Source: Gnetum montanum (Eukaryota > Streptophyta > Gnetopsida > Gnetales > Gnetaceae). From it: a stretch of DNA of 64,000 bases. How positions within the stretch are numbered: position 1 is the first letter of the stretch; each line of letters begins with the position of its first letter. Both the position numbers and the translations under genes were made by a program. Positions 1 to 13,500 of this stretch are shown in pieces. The stretch spans positions 543,305 through 607,304 of the forward strand of contig MNCI01033650.1 in the NCBI GenBank assembly GCA_015680685.1, given 5' to 3'. Below the pieces are notes generated by a model. That model was not told the origin of the DNA. It ran no database searches and was given only the letters and a program-made list of their open reading frames with translations.

Positions 1-1480
1 GGGGATGTGGCCATTCATGTTGATCAAACATAGTGGCTCTTAAATTTTTCAATTTTTCTTAGTTTTCTACAATTTTTGTTTTAAATCATTTTTAGTACAT
101 TTTCTCTTGAATATTTTACAATTTATTTTATATTTTCCTTTATTTGGTTTGGATTATGTTTTTCTTGTTTTCCTTTATTACCACTAGGACTTGGTGCAAC
201 TGTAGTTACTAATTAATGGTGGTTTATACTATAATGTCATTTGATTGCTAATTTCTAGATTTTATCTTTGAATTTGATGTTGATAAATGATACATGATTT
301 CTTTTCATGATAATAGATAGTGAGTACATATCATCCAGACAACTCTATGGTGTTCTCTTGTTTGGAAGTATGAGATCCTTTCTTAAAATGAAACTTATAA
401 TGAACTTATGACCTTGGTAGTTTCCAAACTTGGGATGGATTAAATGGATAAACAAGGGTGTGACTTCAAGGGGATTTGATGCTCTTTGTACTTGCCTACC
501 CTCTTAGGTGCATGTCCATTTTCATGGATTTCTCACCATTCCATTATCGACCAATAACAGGAAGCTAAGTCTTTGCATGATGTGGTTCCCATCCAAAAAT
601 CCAAATAATAATAATAATAATAATGGGAATTCAAAGCATACCCCTTAGATAAAATAATGAGCATTAAGCATTGGTTATCGAACTAGAAAGACATGTCACC
701 CATGCTTGAAGGTCCCCTCTAACTAAGGCTCATCTCACTTCCTGCTTCTCTTTTATTCTCTTTTTGGAATGGTGATTGATCTATGGAGATATTCTTATGC
801 CTTGAGGGGTGGACGAGTCTAAGAGTGTTAATGCAAAGTCACTCATAGTGGATATTATTAATTCAGAATAAGGATGGACATTATTAGGTCATATTAACCA
901 CAAAATCCACAAGGGAATTCATGTGACCATGATTCGAGACTCCATTCCACACTTTGTTTCATCTACTTATGCTTTTTGTAATGCACCTCATTGCCTTTTC
1001 TTATGTTGTTTCAATGTCATTGTTTGATATGGTTAAAGTTCTTTAGTAGTTTCTTTAGTGATTTGGTCCTTAACTAGCCATAACCATTAATCCTTCATGG
1101 GGCCCATGGACTCCTTGGTTTGAGGGCATGAAAAGGCATTACGAGCATAAGGCTGCTATGGGCAGGACCCACTTGCATACTTCTTAGTTGGGCTAGTTAC
1201 GTTCCTCATCTCTTAGGCAGTTTTGCATTCAAACCTTTTGTGCTCCACATCAGTTGCATCTAGTTGTGCACTCCTTCTTTAATGTTCTCTAAGCAAAATA
1301 TCCTTTTTTGAGAATTATCTAGTCCTTTTCATGCATTTCATCATGTTCTTAACTTCTTTGGCTTCTTTTGGACTCCAATTTTATTCAGAAATTCCTTGTT
1401 TTCCCTCATTTTTACATGTGCAAAATTTTCACAAGTAGTTGTGTTGACGTAGCACAAAAAATCTATATATATGCATGAAC
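1..1480 (+). mobile_element. Athila-like element, internal region upstream of the extra gene
   Basis: No coding capacity is visible. Blocks around 420-500, 660-715 and 1140-1180 match, in the same order, blocks at 17860-17940, 18036-18090 and 18575-18610 in the copy at 14669-23252. This is therefore the same internal region of another copy, whose 5' part lies outside the window. A TATA-like run near 1470-1480 could be the promoter of the following gene, but its surroundings are too decayed to be sure. Confidence 0.6.
604..624. repeat. (AAT)n microsatellite
   Basis: Seven tandem AAT units. A similar short (AAT)n run lies at about 5871-5887. Confidence 0.9.
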
Positions 1481-1899
1481 ACTTTGTCATTTTTGCACAT
1501 TTCTTCCAAATGCACAAGGAGTTTTTGCTATTTTAAGAGCCCAGAGCCATCCAAAGCTTATAACTTGCAAACCACTTATTTGATTAAACTTGTTCTTTGA
1601 TCCTACAACTACTAGAGGTGAGCTCTATGTCATGGGGGCCACAAACCTTAGGTTTTCGACAATTTTTTTTTAATTTTTTTCTAACTCCTACAAGGTTTAA
1701 CTAATAAAATAATATTAAAATCACTAATTCATGAGAGTTAAACATTTCCAACGAACTCTAGAAGCCATCTAAGTGAAACAACTTAGCTAAAGTGTAACTA
1801 ATCCAAAGAGACAAGGTACCCAAGTGTTCCAAAGTCACACATCAAATGCTAATCCTTTGTTATGTTGTAATTATAGATGATACCTAGACTAAGAGATAA

Positions 1900-4681
1900 A
1901 TGTGGAGTGGAGGCGAGATTGCCCTAATCGAGGGACAAGCAACCAAGAGCTGGAAGGGGCTAATAGCTAGAATAGCCCCAGGAACAAGCAGTCAAAACAC
2001 ATGCAATGGGACCTCTTCGAGAGGAGCTTGAAGTGGAATTTTGTTTGACAGATTCTTGAAGCTGAAATAGGGAAATCCCACTAAGATGAGGTACCAGAAC
2101 TAAGGGCAAACCTTGAGGTCACTTTGACAGATGCTTGCCTAAGGCAAATCAACGTTAAGAAGATTCAACATGCTATTCTTCAAGAACTAAACTTTGGTTC
2201 TTTCATGGACTTTGCCTCATAAGAAGTTAGAACTTAGTTGCAGAATTCTCTCATGTGGCCTATTCTTACCTCTAGTGGGTAATGTTAATTGGGGGAAATC
2301 TATCTTTTCTAGAATAACAGGTAGGCCGATGCCATCTCTTAGCCCTCAGGTTGCCACACACTTGGGCAACCTTGGTAGAAATCTTAATGCAAGCAAACCA
2401 AGAGGTAAAAAAGGAGTGGGTCCAATAGTGCTATGGAGTTGACTGCAAAGAATATGGTGCACTCACAATGGTAGAATGAGCATACTTCAAAATAGTGGCC
2501 TACCACCTCAATCCCCAAGTGAGGCTAAGTAAGGTGGCAACCTTTTTTCCGCATGCATGCATTGCTCTGAGTAGGAAATTTCTAGTCAATCTCACATAAC
2601 TAATCTATCGTGAAATAGAAAAGAACTTCAAGGAGAACAAGCATGGGAGAAAGGCACTCCCCTTTCCATGCTTAATTCAAAAATTATGCAAAAGAGGAGG
2701 AACAACTCGCTATTTTAATGACCCCCTTCAACATGCTTCTACTACCTCTTGGGCAAAGATGATGATGGATAAGGTGCCTACCAAGATGCATGAAGAGGAG
2801 TAGCCACTAGCACGACCCACTCATGAAATAATGCCAGAGGCTTGTGCTACCATGGAGCACATGTAGAAACTTCATGAGCAACTTCTTCAATAGTGGCATG
2901 TTGGACCAAGTGGTGATCCATCTGTCTACCAACTAGCCCTAAGTCACTTGAACAAGGTCACTCATACCATCAGCTAGTTAGAGGACACTATGTCACTATT
3001 TTCTACCTAATGAATGCAGGTGCCCACACATTACAATCCTAGTGCTTTAGAGGTAACAATGTTCATTCCAAAATAACAATAATTTATAGAAATCTCTAGA
3101 AACACCATCATCTTTTTGATGCACCTATATGAGGGTGAGGAGGCAACTGTCCTAGTAATGCAACACCAAGGGCACGAAACAACAGTCAAGGTGATGATTG
3201 ATAGTGTGGGTGAAGCACTCAATGTTCCTACGACATCTGTGCCAGATATTATTGTACTTAGAGATGTGCAAATGTTGATAGGAGTAGTAAATGGGAGACT
3301 TAGTGTATTCTAGCACAAAGAATTGCCAAAATGACTAGTTAGGATTAGCTAATTGATTCGAAGGTCTTTGACCTTCTAGAACATCATTGCAACCTAATCA
3401 GCACTCTTGGAGGCTAAAGGTAAGTGCATCATCGCTAATGCCCAATTGGAAGTAGCCACAACTAAGAATTTATGCTTGGCTACTGAAGTTGTAGAATCAT
3501 GAGCCTACCTTACTAATCCCATAGTTCTTAGCTAGGCTGTAACTAGAGATGAAGCTTTTCTGTAGCTTCAGAAAAACCTAAAGCAGCCGAGAATGCCAAG
3601 GAGATCATGATCTTTGATGAGTCCATAGCAATAGCAATTGCTTATACCACTGAGAAGGACTTATTAGAGATTTACAAGAAGAATGTAGTTCTGACCAAGG
3701 ACAACTATTGCATGTGTAATGTTAAGCTTCAAAAGGACCAAATGGTTGATATATGAGATAATAGTAAGAGCAACTTGCTAAGCTAACCATGGACCTGAGG
3801 AGGTTAACAATAAAAAATCGCAATCTCTCAATGGAGGAGGTCTATGCTCTTCACCAAAAATTAGCAATCGAGATCATTGCCTAGAAGAATGAGGTCCTCA
3901 AATTCGAAAGGGTCAAGAACCATTATAGAGACTAGGTTGGTCTTCAAAAGGAAATTAATGAGAAAGAAATCAAACTGGCGAAAGAAAAAGTAAATGAGGC
4001 CCTCTAGCAACTTCAACAAGGAGTTGATGTGTGGTAACCCATCTTTGATGGGTTAAATGAGTACAACAAGGTAGAAATCTGTCTCAAGGAGTTGCAAATC
4101 AAAGAGATGATGGAGTACATGGAGCCCACCAACATTCATTATGCAAACTTGGCATTGGAAGGCTAAGGTTAGAATTGGAGAAGCAGGTGGCCAACTCGTA
4201 CCTATTGTATGAGGCCAGGTTTAAGCATCATAAGAAGATAAAGAAAAAGCTAAAAATGACTAATGCTAAACATGATGTTCTCAGAGAGTGATTCATAAAC
4301 CAAAGATTCATAATTGAGAACCTAGCCCATAGAATGAATGACTACTAGGAGCTGTAGAATGTTGTTAGAGCATTTGACATCAAACAAAAACAATTTGTTG
4401 TTTGGTTTGCCAACGTGAAGGATTATTTCCCTACAATGCCGTATTTATGGGATGTTCCCATATCAATCCACATTGGTGATGTTGTGTGGACCCTACATGA
4501 TCCTCAAAGTAAGTAGGAGAAGATGAAAGCATTGCTAGATGCTTTTTGTCTTTCACCAATAGTTATAGTTGTAGTAGGATAGCCACAACCACCACAGCCT
4601 GAACCACAACAATTGCATGCACTAGAGGTAGGAGAAGGTCCTTCGATACCTTAGGAACCTCCACCACCTAGGATTGTTTGA
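1900..4681 (+). pseudogene. Decayed extra (env-position) gene of an Athila-like element
   Basis: Colinear with the better-read gene at 19492-22278. A recognisable stretch at 3116-3310 contains a VMQHQG core also found at about 20805-20825, and the EEV-(Y/C)A-(L/I)HQK core at about 3833-3860 recurs at 21493-21530. The predicted product would have an N-terminal plant-transposon-protein-like region and a long coiled coil rich in Lys, Glu and Gln, ending just before the LTR. Many in-frame stops, mainly TAG, are present and no function remains. Start uncertain, because the N-terminal part is poorly conserved. It lies between an unseen pol and the LTR at 4932, the position of the env-like ORF of Athila elements, but I see no membrane segment or signal peptide. 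Confidence 0.6.
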
Positions 4682-4931
4682 TTTTCTCCTTGGCTTCAAG
4701 TTGTCAAAGAGGTTTTGTTGTCAATTTTTGTAATGGTGTTCAATTTTATTATCGTAAACATCAATTTTTGTAAAAGTTGTAAATCCATACACTTAGGCAC
4801 TTAGCATCAAGTGCAATTAATGTGTGTGTCAGTCAGTTAGTCAATAATCCCATATCTTCCCAAAATTTTATAAAAAGCTTGTTCCTCCCTTGGTTCACTT
4901 GAGGGTGAGTTTTCACTTAGTCATAGGAGTA

Positions 4932-5815
4932 TGATGAGTCGTGGTTGATTAGACCCATCGACTATGCATTGACACCTACCTATTGATGTGATCTTGTTGA
5001 CACATACATGTCAATGTGATCTTGTTGATGCATGGTTTGATGCATCGATGCATACACATCAACATAGTGTCTTGTTTTGCCTATATAAATGCACATACCT
5101 GCCACATTTATGGCATTGGTTATTAAGTAGCATAGCAAAGCTCTTGCAGTTTGTTCATTTTAGAGTTAGAATATCTTCTAAGTGCCCACAGCGGGAGTTG
5201 AGAAGTGTAAAAATCTTTATTTAAGCATTGATGTACCTAGACACTTCAATGTGAATGACAATAAAGACAAGCCTTCTTAATAAACCTTATAGCACTTGGA
5301 CTTAGCACAATATGTACTTAATGTATTTACTATTCATGTAATTTATGTTCATGTATTTAATTAATTGATTAATGAAAAATAACTAATGCACATAAGTACA
5401 ACCATCTTGAGCATACGTTAATGCTTGGTAATCCTAGTAGCACTTATGCTTGATAACCCAGTAGCATTGCAATGTGTTTAGGATATGTATGATAGATGGG
5501 AACAGATGCTTATGTTAAGATTAGTCTAAGAAATTAATTATTTACTAGATTAATTAGCATTTAATTACTTTATTTTCTACACTTAGGTGAGTTAAATGAA
5601 AAATATAAAAGTTATACAAGTCATATGCCTCAGTTACACTTTACCATACAATTGAATCTCACAAGTGGAATTGGGAAGACAATGGTCATTTCCTTGAGAT
5701 TCATTGCCTAGCTAATGTATACTTAGAGAGTTAAAGTCTATGAAATTTAACTGGATTACTTAGTGAATGTTGGTCATTTGTATGGTTGGGTGTAGGGATT
5801 GCTCACTGCTTATCA
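4932..5815 (+). repeat. LTR of Athila-like element (copy C)
   Basis: Begins TGATGAGTCG and ends TTATCA. Its middle and 3' part (polyadenylation-like region, 'GGTAATCCTAGTAG', 'GGTTGGGTGTAGGG') align with the LTRs at 14669-15454 and 22444-23252. A TATA box lies near 5082-5089. Its U3 carries a different repeat from the other two LTRs: two copies of a GTGATCTTGTTGA unit and the palindrome ATGCATCGATGCAT. The primer-binding site that should follow is missing; about 60 bases are deleted relative to the copy at 15455. It is the 3' LTR of the copy to its left and, by position, the 5' LTR of the gag-pol to its right. Confidence 0.8.
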
Positions 5816-5944
5816 ATAGTGAAACCATACAAAGCTACTCTAAAAATATATAAGCATTACCTTTGAGAATAATAATAATAATAATAGTATTTTATCAAGA
5901 TAGATGATATAAGAGTAAATTAAAATGTTTTCTTCTTGCAAGAC

Positions 5945-7690
5945 TGATTGAGCACCAACTAATGGCTCTAACCAGTAACATGATGGACCTAGAAGGGATG
6001 CTAATGAGATACCTCAACAACTAAATGTGGTCTATGCACATCTACATTTCTATTATTCAAACTTCACTTTCATCCTCCATCACATTGAAGAGTTATGTTG
6101 GAGAGATTTGGAAGGCAATGTTGTGTTGCCTTGCAATCATTCTATCACTTAAATGTTCATGGTAGCTATCATGAAGTTAGCGCTTGAACCAACAACCCCA
6201 AATTAACAATTGAAGGAGCATCTCTCTAGAGGCTATCAACTAACATAGGCCCAACTTAGAAAAAATAAACACATGGAGGCACACCATGAAGCCTCCAAGG
6301 GTAAAAAGGTCCTAATCTTACTATTTTCACAATCATAGAAGGAGGACCTTGAATTTCCATCAGGGTAATCTCAGCACCAAGGCTCTCTATTTGGTGAGGA
6401 TGATATGACACATCAACAATTACATTTAACCTTTTCAAGTAACCAAGGTGAGGGGAGAATTGGTTCTAGAGTTAGAAAAACTTCAAGGTCAAGGTCTTCC
6501 AATTGTTCATCATGAGAACAACCAAGGGACCAAATGAAAAGGGTAAGCTGACACCACTCTCGTAGTTCTCCACCTTCACCATCTTCCTCATCATCAAACT
6601 TTGATAGGAGGAAGCATTACCAAGAGAGAAGGATAAATGATTGAGGTCAAGATGGAGGTGATAAAAGATGCCATCGTAGAGATGGGAGGAGAAAGCATAG
6701 ACAACAATAAGAAGAGGAGAAGCATCATTAGGAAAGAAAGCATAGTAGGCCACATCATAAGAGACATGGCCATGATAAGGGTGACCAAGAATATAATGAC
6801 TATGATGAGCCATTGCTTGCTATTGAAAACATGATAATCATTTTAGAGGTAGTGCATATTTCCATTAGGCATCAAAGGGACAGTCAAATCAAATGACTTG
6901 GTATAAACAACATCTCTATGTTTGAGGGAGGTTATATGTTGATTCACAACATCATTTGCAAGCCTGCCATGATGCATGTGCCGTGTAAAATATTGAAAAT
7001 GAGTGGAAAAAACTCAAAATTTTCCCTAGGACACTTATCAAAGAGGCTAAAAGTTATTAATCCTTGGGGACAGAATCTATCTATAGATGGAGTATGATCA
7101 TGAAATTGCTGAACGATAAATATCAGACGTACTCCAAGGTATCCAACTTGAGAAAACAAATCCAAGGATGGAAACAAGACAATCATGAATCCCTTGATGC
7201 ATCCTTGGGCAAGTATTACTCTCTTTTGAATTGATGCCTAGGCTTTGTGAGTTCTCTAAAAGGGAACATCTTTGCCATGTAATAGATGGACTTAGAAAAA
7301 AACTAGAAACACTCTTGGGATTTATGCTTAAGGAAGATTGTCAGAGATGTGGGTCTATTGGATCTAAAAGCTTATTGATTATGTGGTTAAGGAAGAAGAA
7401 GAACTTAAAAAGCAGGAAAGTGTAAAGGAGTATAATAGAGATCTCTCTATTCACAAAAGGGCAGTATGTTTTTGTGACCTTGAGGAGGAAGCATCACTGG
7501 ACAAACTGGTACAAAGGAAAATCTTGTTGATCAAAAATGTGATCATAGAGATATCAACCAATATGGACAACATGTGGGACTCCTTATATGAGAAATTCCA
7601 AATCACTCTAAAGATTTTCAAGGAGAAAATGAAGCAAGGGAACAAAGATAAGGACAAAAGGAGAAGAAAAGATATAGGAAAGAACTAATA
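5945..7690 (+). pseudogene. Decayed gag of Athila-like element
   Basis: Homologous to the gag at 15613-17240. The clearest stretch is at 7115-7230, where the 'LRKQIQGWKQ' core matches 'LRKQIQEWKQ' at 16138, followed by a conserved tyrosine-rich segment. This is the usual capsid-type Retrotrans_gag pattern, which in intact elements assembles the virus-like particle. Frameshifts and stops interrupt it. A Lys/Glu-rich open stretch (7383-7688) closes the region. Confidence 0.6.
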
Positions 7691-8420
7691 TTAGTAAAAG
7701 GTAATGTTTTAGCAATTGGTGAGATGCAGATTATGAAATAGAGGAAGAAGGATGTGACATCTACCAATATAAACATTCTAAGGGATGTTGCCTTGTACTG
7801 TTACGTCTAGAAGAATTTGGGATCTATGCCTTGGACCCAAAATTTTTAAAAAGACAACCACCTAGGGGATTACCTTATCCACAAGGTAATTATCGATAAT
7901 AATTTCACCAACAATAGTATTATCCAAGTGGAGCACCACCTCAACCTCAAGATCATTGTTATTAATGGTAAAACCCATAGTTGTGGGTGATGCCATCACC
8001 AAGATGGCAATATCCTTATCATCAACCAACTCCATATGAATATTATGTCTAACAACCTATATCTCCTAGTGGCTCTGCAAGCCATGCACTTTTGATCATC
8101 ACTATTACTTTACGTGCTGAATCTCCTTCTACTTACACTTGTTATTATCCACTACAATACTTTGCACCTTTTAATTCCACTTTTTCGCCACCTGCAACAC
8201 TTATGTAAGGTGAAATTCTACCATAGCGTCAAGAATGCAATGCCATGTAGGCTATGCACTTATAGTTAGATTACAATTCTAGTGGTTTTGAGTGTAAGCC
8301 TTGGAAAAGAGCTTTCTTGAGACCCAACAATCCACCTAAACTCTTGTAGGCATATGTGATTGCTAATCCTTCACAAATTGCTTCAGAAATAACCAACAAG
8401 TTGCCTTCAGACCAAAGGTT
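7691..8420 (+). mobile_element. Gag-protease linker region, decayed
   Basis: Translated fragments are rich in Pro, Tyr and Gln, as expected of a gag C-terminus. No intact reading frame and no clear zinc knuckle. Confidence 0.4.
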
Positions 8421-10545
8421 CCATAATGTTCATACTATCATGTTAACTTATATAGTTATAGATTGGATTAATGTAGGACACATTCCCAAGAAAATATCTG
8501 ACCCTAGAAGTCCCCTAATTTACTTATAAATTGTAGGAAATGATCCATGTAAATCTCTATTAGACTTAGGTTCTATGATAAACTTAGTTTTCCAAGAGAT
8601 GTGTAAAACTTGAAACTTGTCTCCACTTAAGAAATGTAATTTTAAGTTAGCATTGATCAATGCATCATTGTTTCCTTGGGATTAGTGGAGGATATTGTAA
8701 CTACCTTATGTGGATGATCCTACCAAATAGATTTCTTGCAATCAGTGGAGAATTGTGAAGGGGACTTCCTAATTATCATGGGAATAGCTTGGTTGAGCCT
8801 AATTGATTCCAAGCTATGTTCAAAGATTTCTCCTTGGAAATCTCCAAAAAAATGGCTTTGAAAAATTAGAGAAGAAGAGGATGCTATGCATCATGTATAG
8901 TGATATAGGATGACATTACATGTAGAAAATTTGGGCCATAAAGAGTACATATATCACAAAATGTAAGAAGTATGCCAAAACATCAAATATCCAAAGGTGA
9001 ACATCAAATATCCAAAGGTGCATGTATGCGGCAGCCACAAAACAGGAAAGTACGGTGTGGTTGACAATAGATGTTAGCCTTATAGTTCAATAGTGTGCAT
9101 GAAACTAGTTAAACTTCTCATAAGTTCTTATATTGATAAGATGGATGAAATGGAGTGAATTCAGATTAAGAAGAGTTGGAAATCTTCGATAATTTTAAAC
9201 AAGAACCTATTGAATAAATCTTTACTAACAACTCTAGAGTATGTATTTCTTGATAATGGCAAGTTGGTAATCATAAATGCTAACCTTACCAAGGAAAAAA
9301 GCAAAATTTGCTAAAAATAGTAAAAAAATTGCTATTAGCCTTTATTTGGTCATATGATGAATTGACTAGAATAGATTCATGCATATGCCAGCACCTACAA
9401 ACTCCACCATTAAACCAAAGAGGTTGTCGCAAAGGAGGTTAAATTCAAAGCTAAAATAAGTTGTAAAAAATAAAGTTGAAAAAGTTATTAAGGTAGGATT
9501 CATCTATCCTATGGTAGATAGTGAGTGGGTAAGCCCACTTGGTATTGTGCTAAAGAAAGGAGGATAATGGAGTGTTTGTATAAACTTCAGGTTGAACATG
9601 ACCACATTCAAAGATCATCTTCCATTGCCATTTGTTGACCAAGTGTTGGATATAATTACAGACCACAATTATTACAATTTTCTAGGTGGGTATAGTAACT
9701 ACAACCAAATCCAAATTTTCACAATCCCTAGGAAAATTTTATGTATAAAAAGATGTTATTTGACCTCTGTAATACTCTTGTAAATTTCCAACATCTTGTC
9801 CTAAGCATCTTTTAGTAGTAGATTGGTAGTGATGTGGAAGTCTTCATGGATGACTTCTCCACCTATGGTACTGATTTTGAATAGGAGTTTGACCATCTTG
9901 AATATGTACTAAAATAATATGTAAAGACAAACCTATAGCTCAATTGGAAGAAGAGCCACTTAATGGTCTAAGATGACATTAACGTGGGGCATAGGATTTA
10001 GGGAAAGGAATTGAGGTAGATCTTGAAAAGGTAAGGGTCATCCAAGGAATATCCAAATAACCTCAAACTGTCAAAGATGTGAAGTCATTCCGTAGTCATA
10101 CTAGTTACTATATGTGCTTCATTAAAATTTTCTTTAAAATCACAAACTATTGGTAGAGCTCACTAAGAAAGATACAGTCTTTGAATGGATCAAGGAATGT
10201 GAATAATCATTTCAACACTTGAAGCAAAAGCTTGTAGAGATTCTAATTCTATGCACCCCATATTAGTTCAAATCATTTCACATCATGATAGATGCATCCA
10301 ACTATGTACTTAGAGTAGTATTGACACCAATGGATGATAAAAAATAATTGTATTATATCCATTTTACAAGTACAAGCATTGTTGATGCACAACTTAATTA
10401 CATCACCATGGAAAAAGAACTTATGGAGGTGATGCATGCCTTAGAGAAATTCAGGCACTATGTGATTGGATACCTAATTTTTGTGCAAACTTATCATAGG
10501 GCAATTCATTTTATAATGAACAAGCCAATGGTAATGTCATAACCT
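8421..10545 (+). pseudogene. Decayed protease, reverse transcriptase and RNase H (Athila-like)
   Basis: Protease: near 8555-8600 a D-L-G-S-M-I-N motif replaces the usual D-L-G-A-S-I-N of Athila-type aspartic proteases. RT: 9480-9720 reads GFIYPMVDSEWVSPLGIV, then KDHLPLPFVDQVLD and GGYSNYNQI, matching the fingers and palm of Ty3/gypsy RT. The catalytic motif at about 9840-9870 reads EVFMDDFS, the form typical of Athila. RNase H: 10380-10500 reads as a decayed 'AQLNYITMEKEL' segment. Frames change several times and stops are frequent. No integrase is present: the sequence is cut off at about 10.55 kb by the LINE. Confidence 0.75.
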
Positions 10546-10549
10546 AGAA

Positions 10550-13500
10550 ATTTGCATAAACTTAATTTTTTAATTTGATGCATATGATTAATTTTTTAAT
10601 GATGTTAGATGCATGTGAATAGATTTTTTTAAGGAAAAGAGAAACCTGGATGTATTATGTTTGGGACACAACTAGAGGAGGATAATAATAGATCAAACAT
10701 ACATCTGTAAAGGACTGGATAATTAGAATAAAGAAATAAATGGGAATCACCAGTTTTAAAGGAGCTTCAAAATAGCAATAAAGGGAAGATAAAACTTAAA
10801 ATCATAAGCCAAAAGAGAAAACATCCCTACTTGAGTTGTGTAATACAAAGACAAAATCATCTTCTAGAAATAAGACTACCATGATTTTGCATGGTTACGC
10901 ACCAAGATGAGAGACCACTATGAATAAAGTGGGACACGAAAAGACTTTTGCTTGTAAAGATGAAGAGATTTCTACATTGCCAAATGTGATATAATAGGGA
11001 TGGGAGGAGGCCTTTAAATTTGCAACATTACCATACTAGTCAAAGGTGTGAACATTGGTTAAGTGTTGTAATCAAATTGACATTATGGATTGAAACACTT
11101 GTGTGTTTATGAAAGCAATCCCAAAAATTCTAATTTGTAGGACAAGTGAAGAGGGCATGATCTACTATTTCATATGGATTATGACATCACTTGCGGATAT
11201 CATCAGATACAATGCCTTTATGATAAAGTATAGCCTTCATAGGGAGCTTACCATGTAAGCATTTTTTTATAAAAATATGATGATGGGGGATCAAAAAAAC
11301 CTTCCACCAAGAACTCTTTTGGCTATCTTTCGTAGTTTGTGAGAAGGTATCATAGGCCATTTTAACCACATAATTATAATAGCTTGTCCATGTGATCTTA
11401 TTATTTTGAAAATGAATAAAATTTAAGGACCAAACTCTAGCATGTTTAAAACTGCACCATGATGCTAAGGCTTGAGAAGCTAAAGGAGCATTATAAAACA
11501 TATAGCCACCATAGAGGTATTTCGTCTTCATGACTTGCACCCAAGGTTTGTTTGTGGAATAAAGCTAAAAAATAAACTTATCAAGGAGTGCCATATTAAC
11601 TTCTTTTAGGATTCAAATGCCCCAACCCCCTTTAGTAATATCCTTGCAAATAGTTTTTCATCTAATGGAATAAAATTTTATGGATCCATTAGATGACCAT
11701 AAAAAAGTTCTTTCATGTTTCTTCAATAAGGATAACAAACTTTCAGGGGCCTTATAACATGATAAGAGATAAAGAGTAGCCTATAAATTAGATTTAATTA
11801 ACTAAATCTTTCCAACCTATGATAACAATTTTTCCTTCCAATGTGTAAGATTTCTTTGAAATTTGTCAATAAGTTCTTGCCAAATAGAGAGTTTCTTGTA
11901 GCTAAAGAAAAGAGGAATGCCAAGATATTTTGTAGGCAAAGAGCCAATCATACAATTTAGTCTTTGGAAAAAATTTTAAAGAGTAGTTTCATTTGCCCCA
12001 AAATTGCAAATTAAGCTTTTTCAAAAGGTTAATGAGAAAAGTTGATGCTTTTGAAAACTTGTCTAGGATTTCAATGCCTTGGTTTAATAAATCACTTGAG
12101 CCTTCAAGGAATAGGAAAGTGTCATAAAAAAATTGAGAATGGGTAAAGTTGTTACAACCAAAAGCAAGAGTAATGCCTCTTAAATTTTCAATCTTTTAAT
12201 GATAATGTAAGAGGGCTTACAAACCTTCCATAGTCAACACAAAAAACAAAGGAGAGATAAGGTCCTCTGGTCTAATACCATTGTTAGCTTAGAAATCTCC
12301 AACTTGGTTGCCATTAAGAAGAATAGAGAATCGAGTACCCTTATAGTAGTGAGAAAGTTTTCAAAGCCGATGATAAGGAAAATCTTAACCAATTAAAATA
12401 GCGTTAATGTAATTCCAAGATATTCAGTCATAAGATTTACTTATGTCTAATTTAAGAGTAATACTTGGAAAACTCTAAAATTTAACAAAATGAAGGAGTT
12501 CTTGAGTTAGGAGAACTTGGTCTAGAATATGTCTTCCTTTAATAAATCTTGCTTTTTCTGGTATTGCAACATGATTTATCACAAAACTAATGCGATTTTT
12601 CATGAATTTGGAAATAATTTTTTAGATAATAGAGCAAAGAATGATAGGTCTAAAATCTATAATGTCAGAAGTAGATTCTTTCTTAGGAAGTAAAGTAATC
12701 CAAGTGATATTAAATTCATTTAAAATTTTATTTGTACGCAAAAATTTAAAGATAATGTGACATATGTACTTCCCAAAAATATGCCAATAAGTCTTGAAAA
12801 AATCTATATTAAACCCATCAGCACTTGGAGCTTTAATGTTAGGAATAGAAGATTAACATTTTGAATTTCTGCCACTAGAGGAGGATTACTAATCATTTTA
12901 ATATGACTATATGAAAGTTTGTAATTCATGCATTTAATTATATCTAGGATATTAGCTAAAGAACTGGAAGTTCCATTGCCTAAAATATTTTTGTAAAAAT
13001 CAATAGAAATAGAAGTAATTCTAGTTAGCTCTGTGCATAACGTACCATCATCATCCTTCAAGTGGAGAATCCTCGACTTGGCTGGTCTTAAAGAAGCATA
13101 GAAATGAAAAAAATAAGTATTAGAATTACCTTATGTGATCCATTTGAATTTCTATGTTTGCTTTAGTAAATTTCTTCTTGCTTCTATAAATTATAAAATT
13201 ACAATAAGAGATTAGTTTCTCTCCTTTGGAATTCTACAACTCAACCTTCATTTTCCATTTGTAGTTGTATAGTGTCAATATTATGAAGAAGTTAAAATTT
13301 ATGGAGCCTCCAATTGAGTGGATGATTTTCCTTCAATTTATCATAGCCCATCTCACCTTTTTAAGTTTATTCAAAACCTTAAAATGTACAAAACCTTGGA
13401 AAAACTCAAACCAACACTCTACAACCAATTGTTCTACCAAACTATCTAAAAACTTGCAATTTTTCCATCTAAAAATAAGTTTAGAACTGGAAAGAGAAGT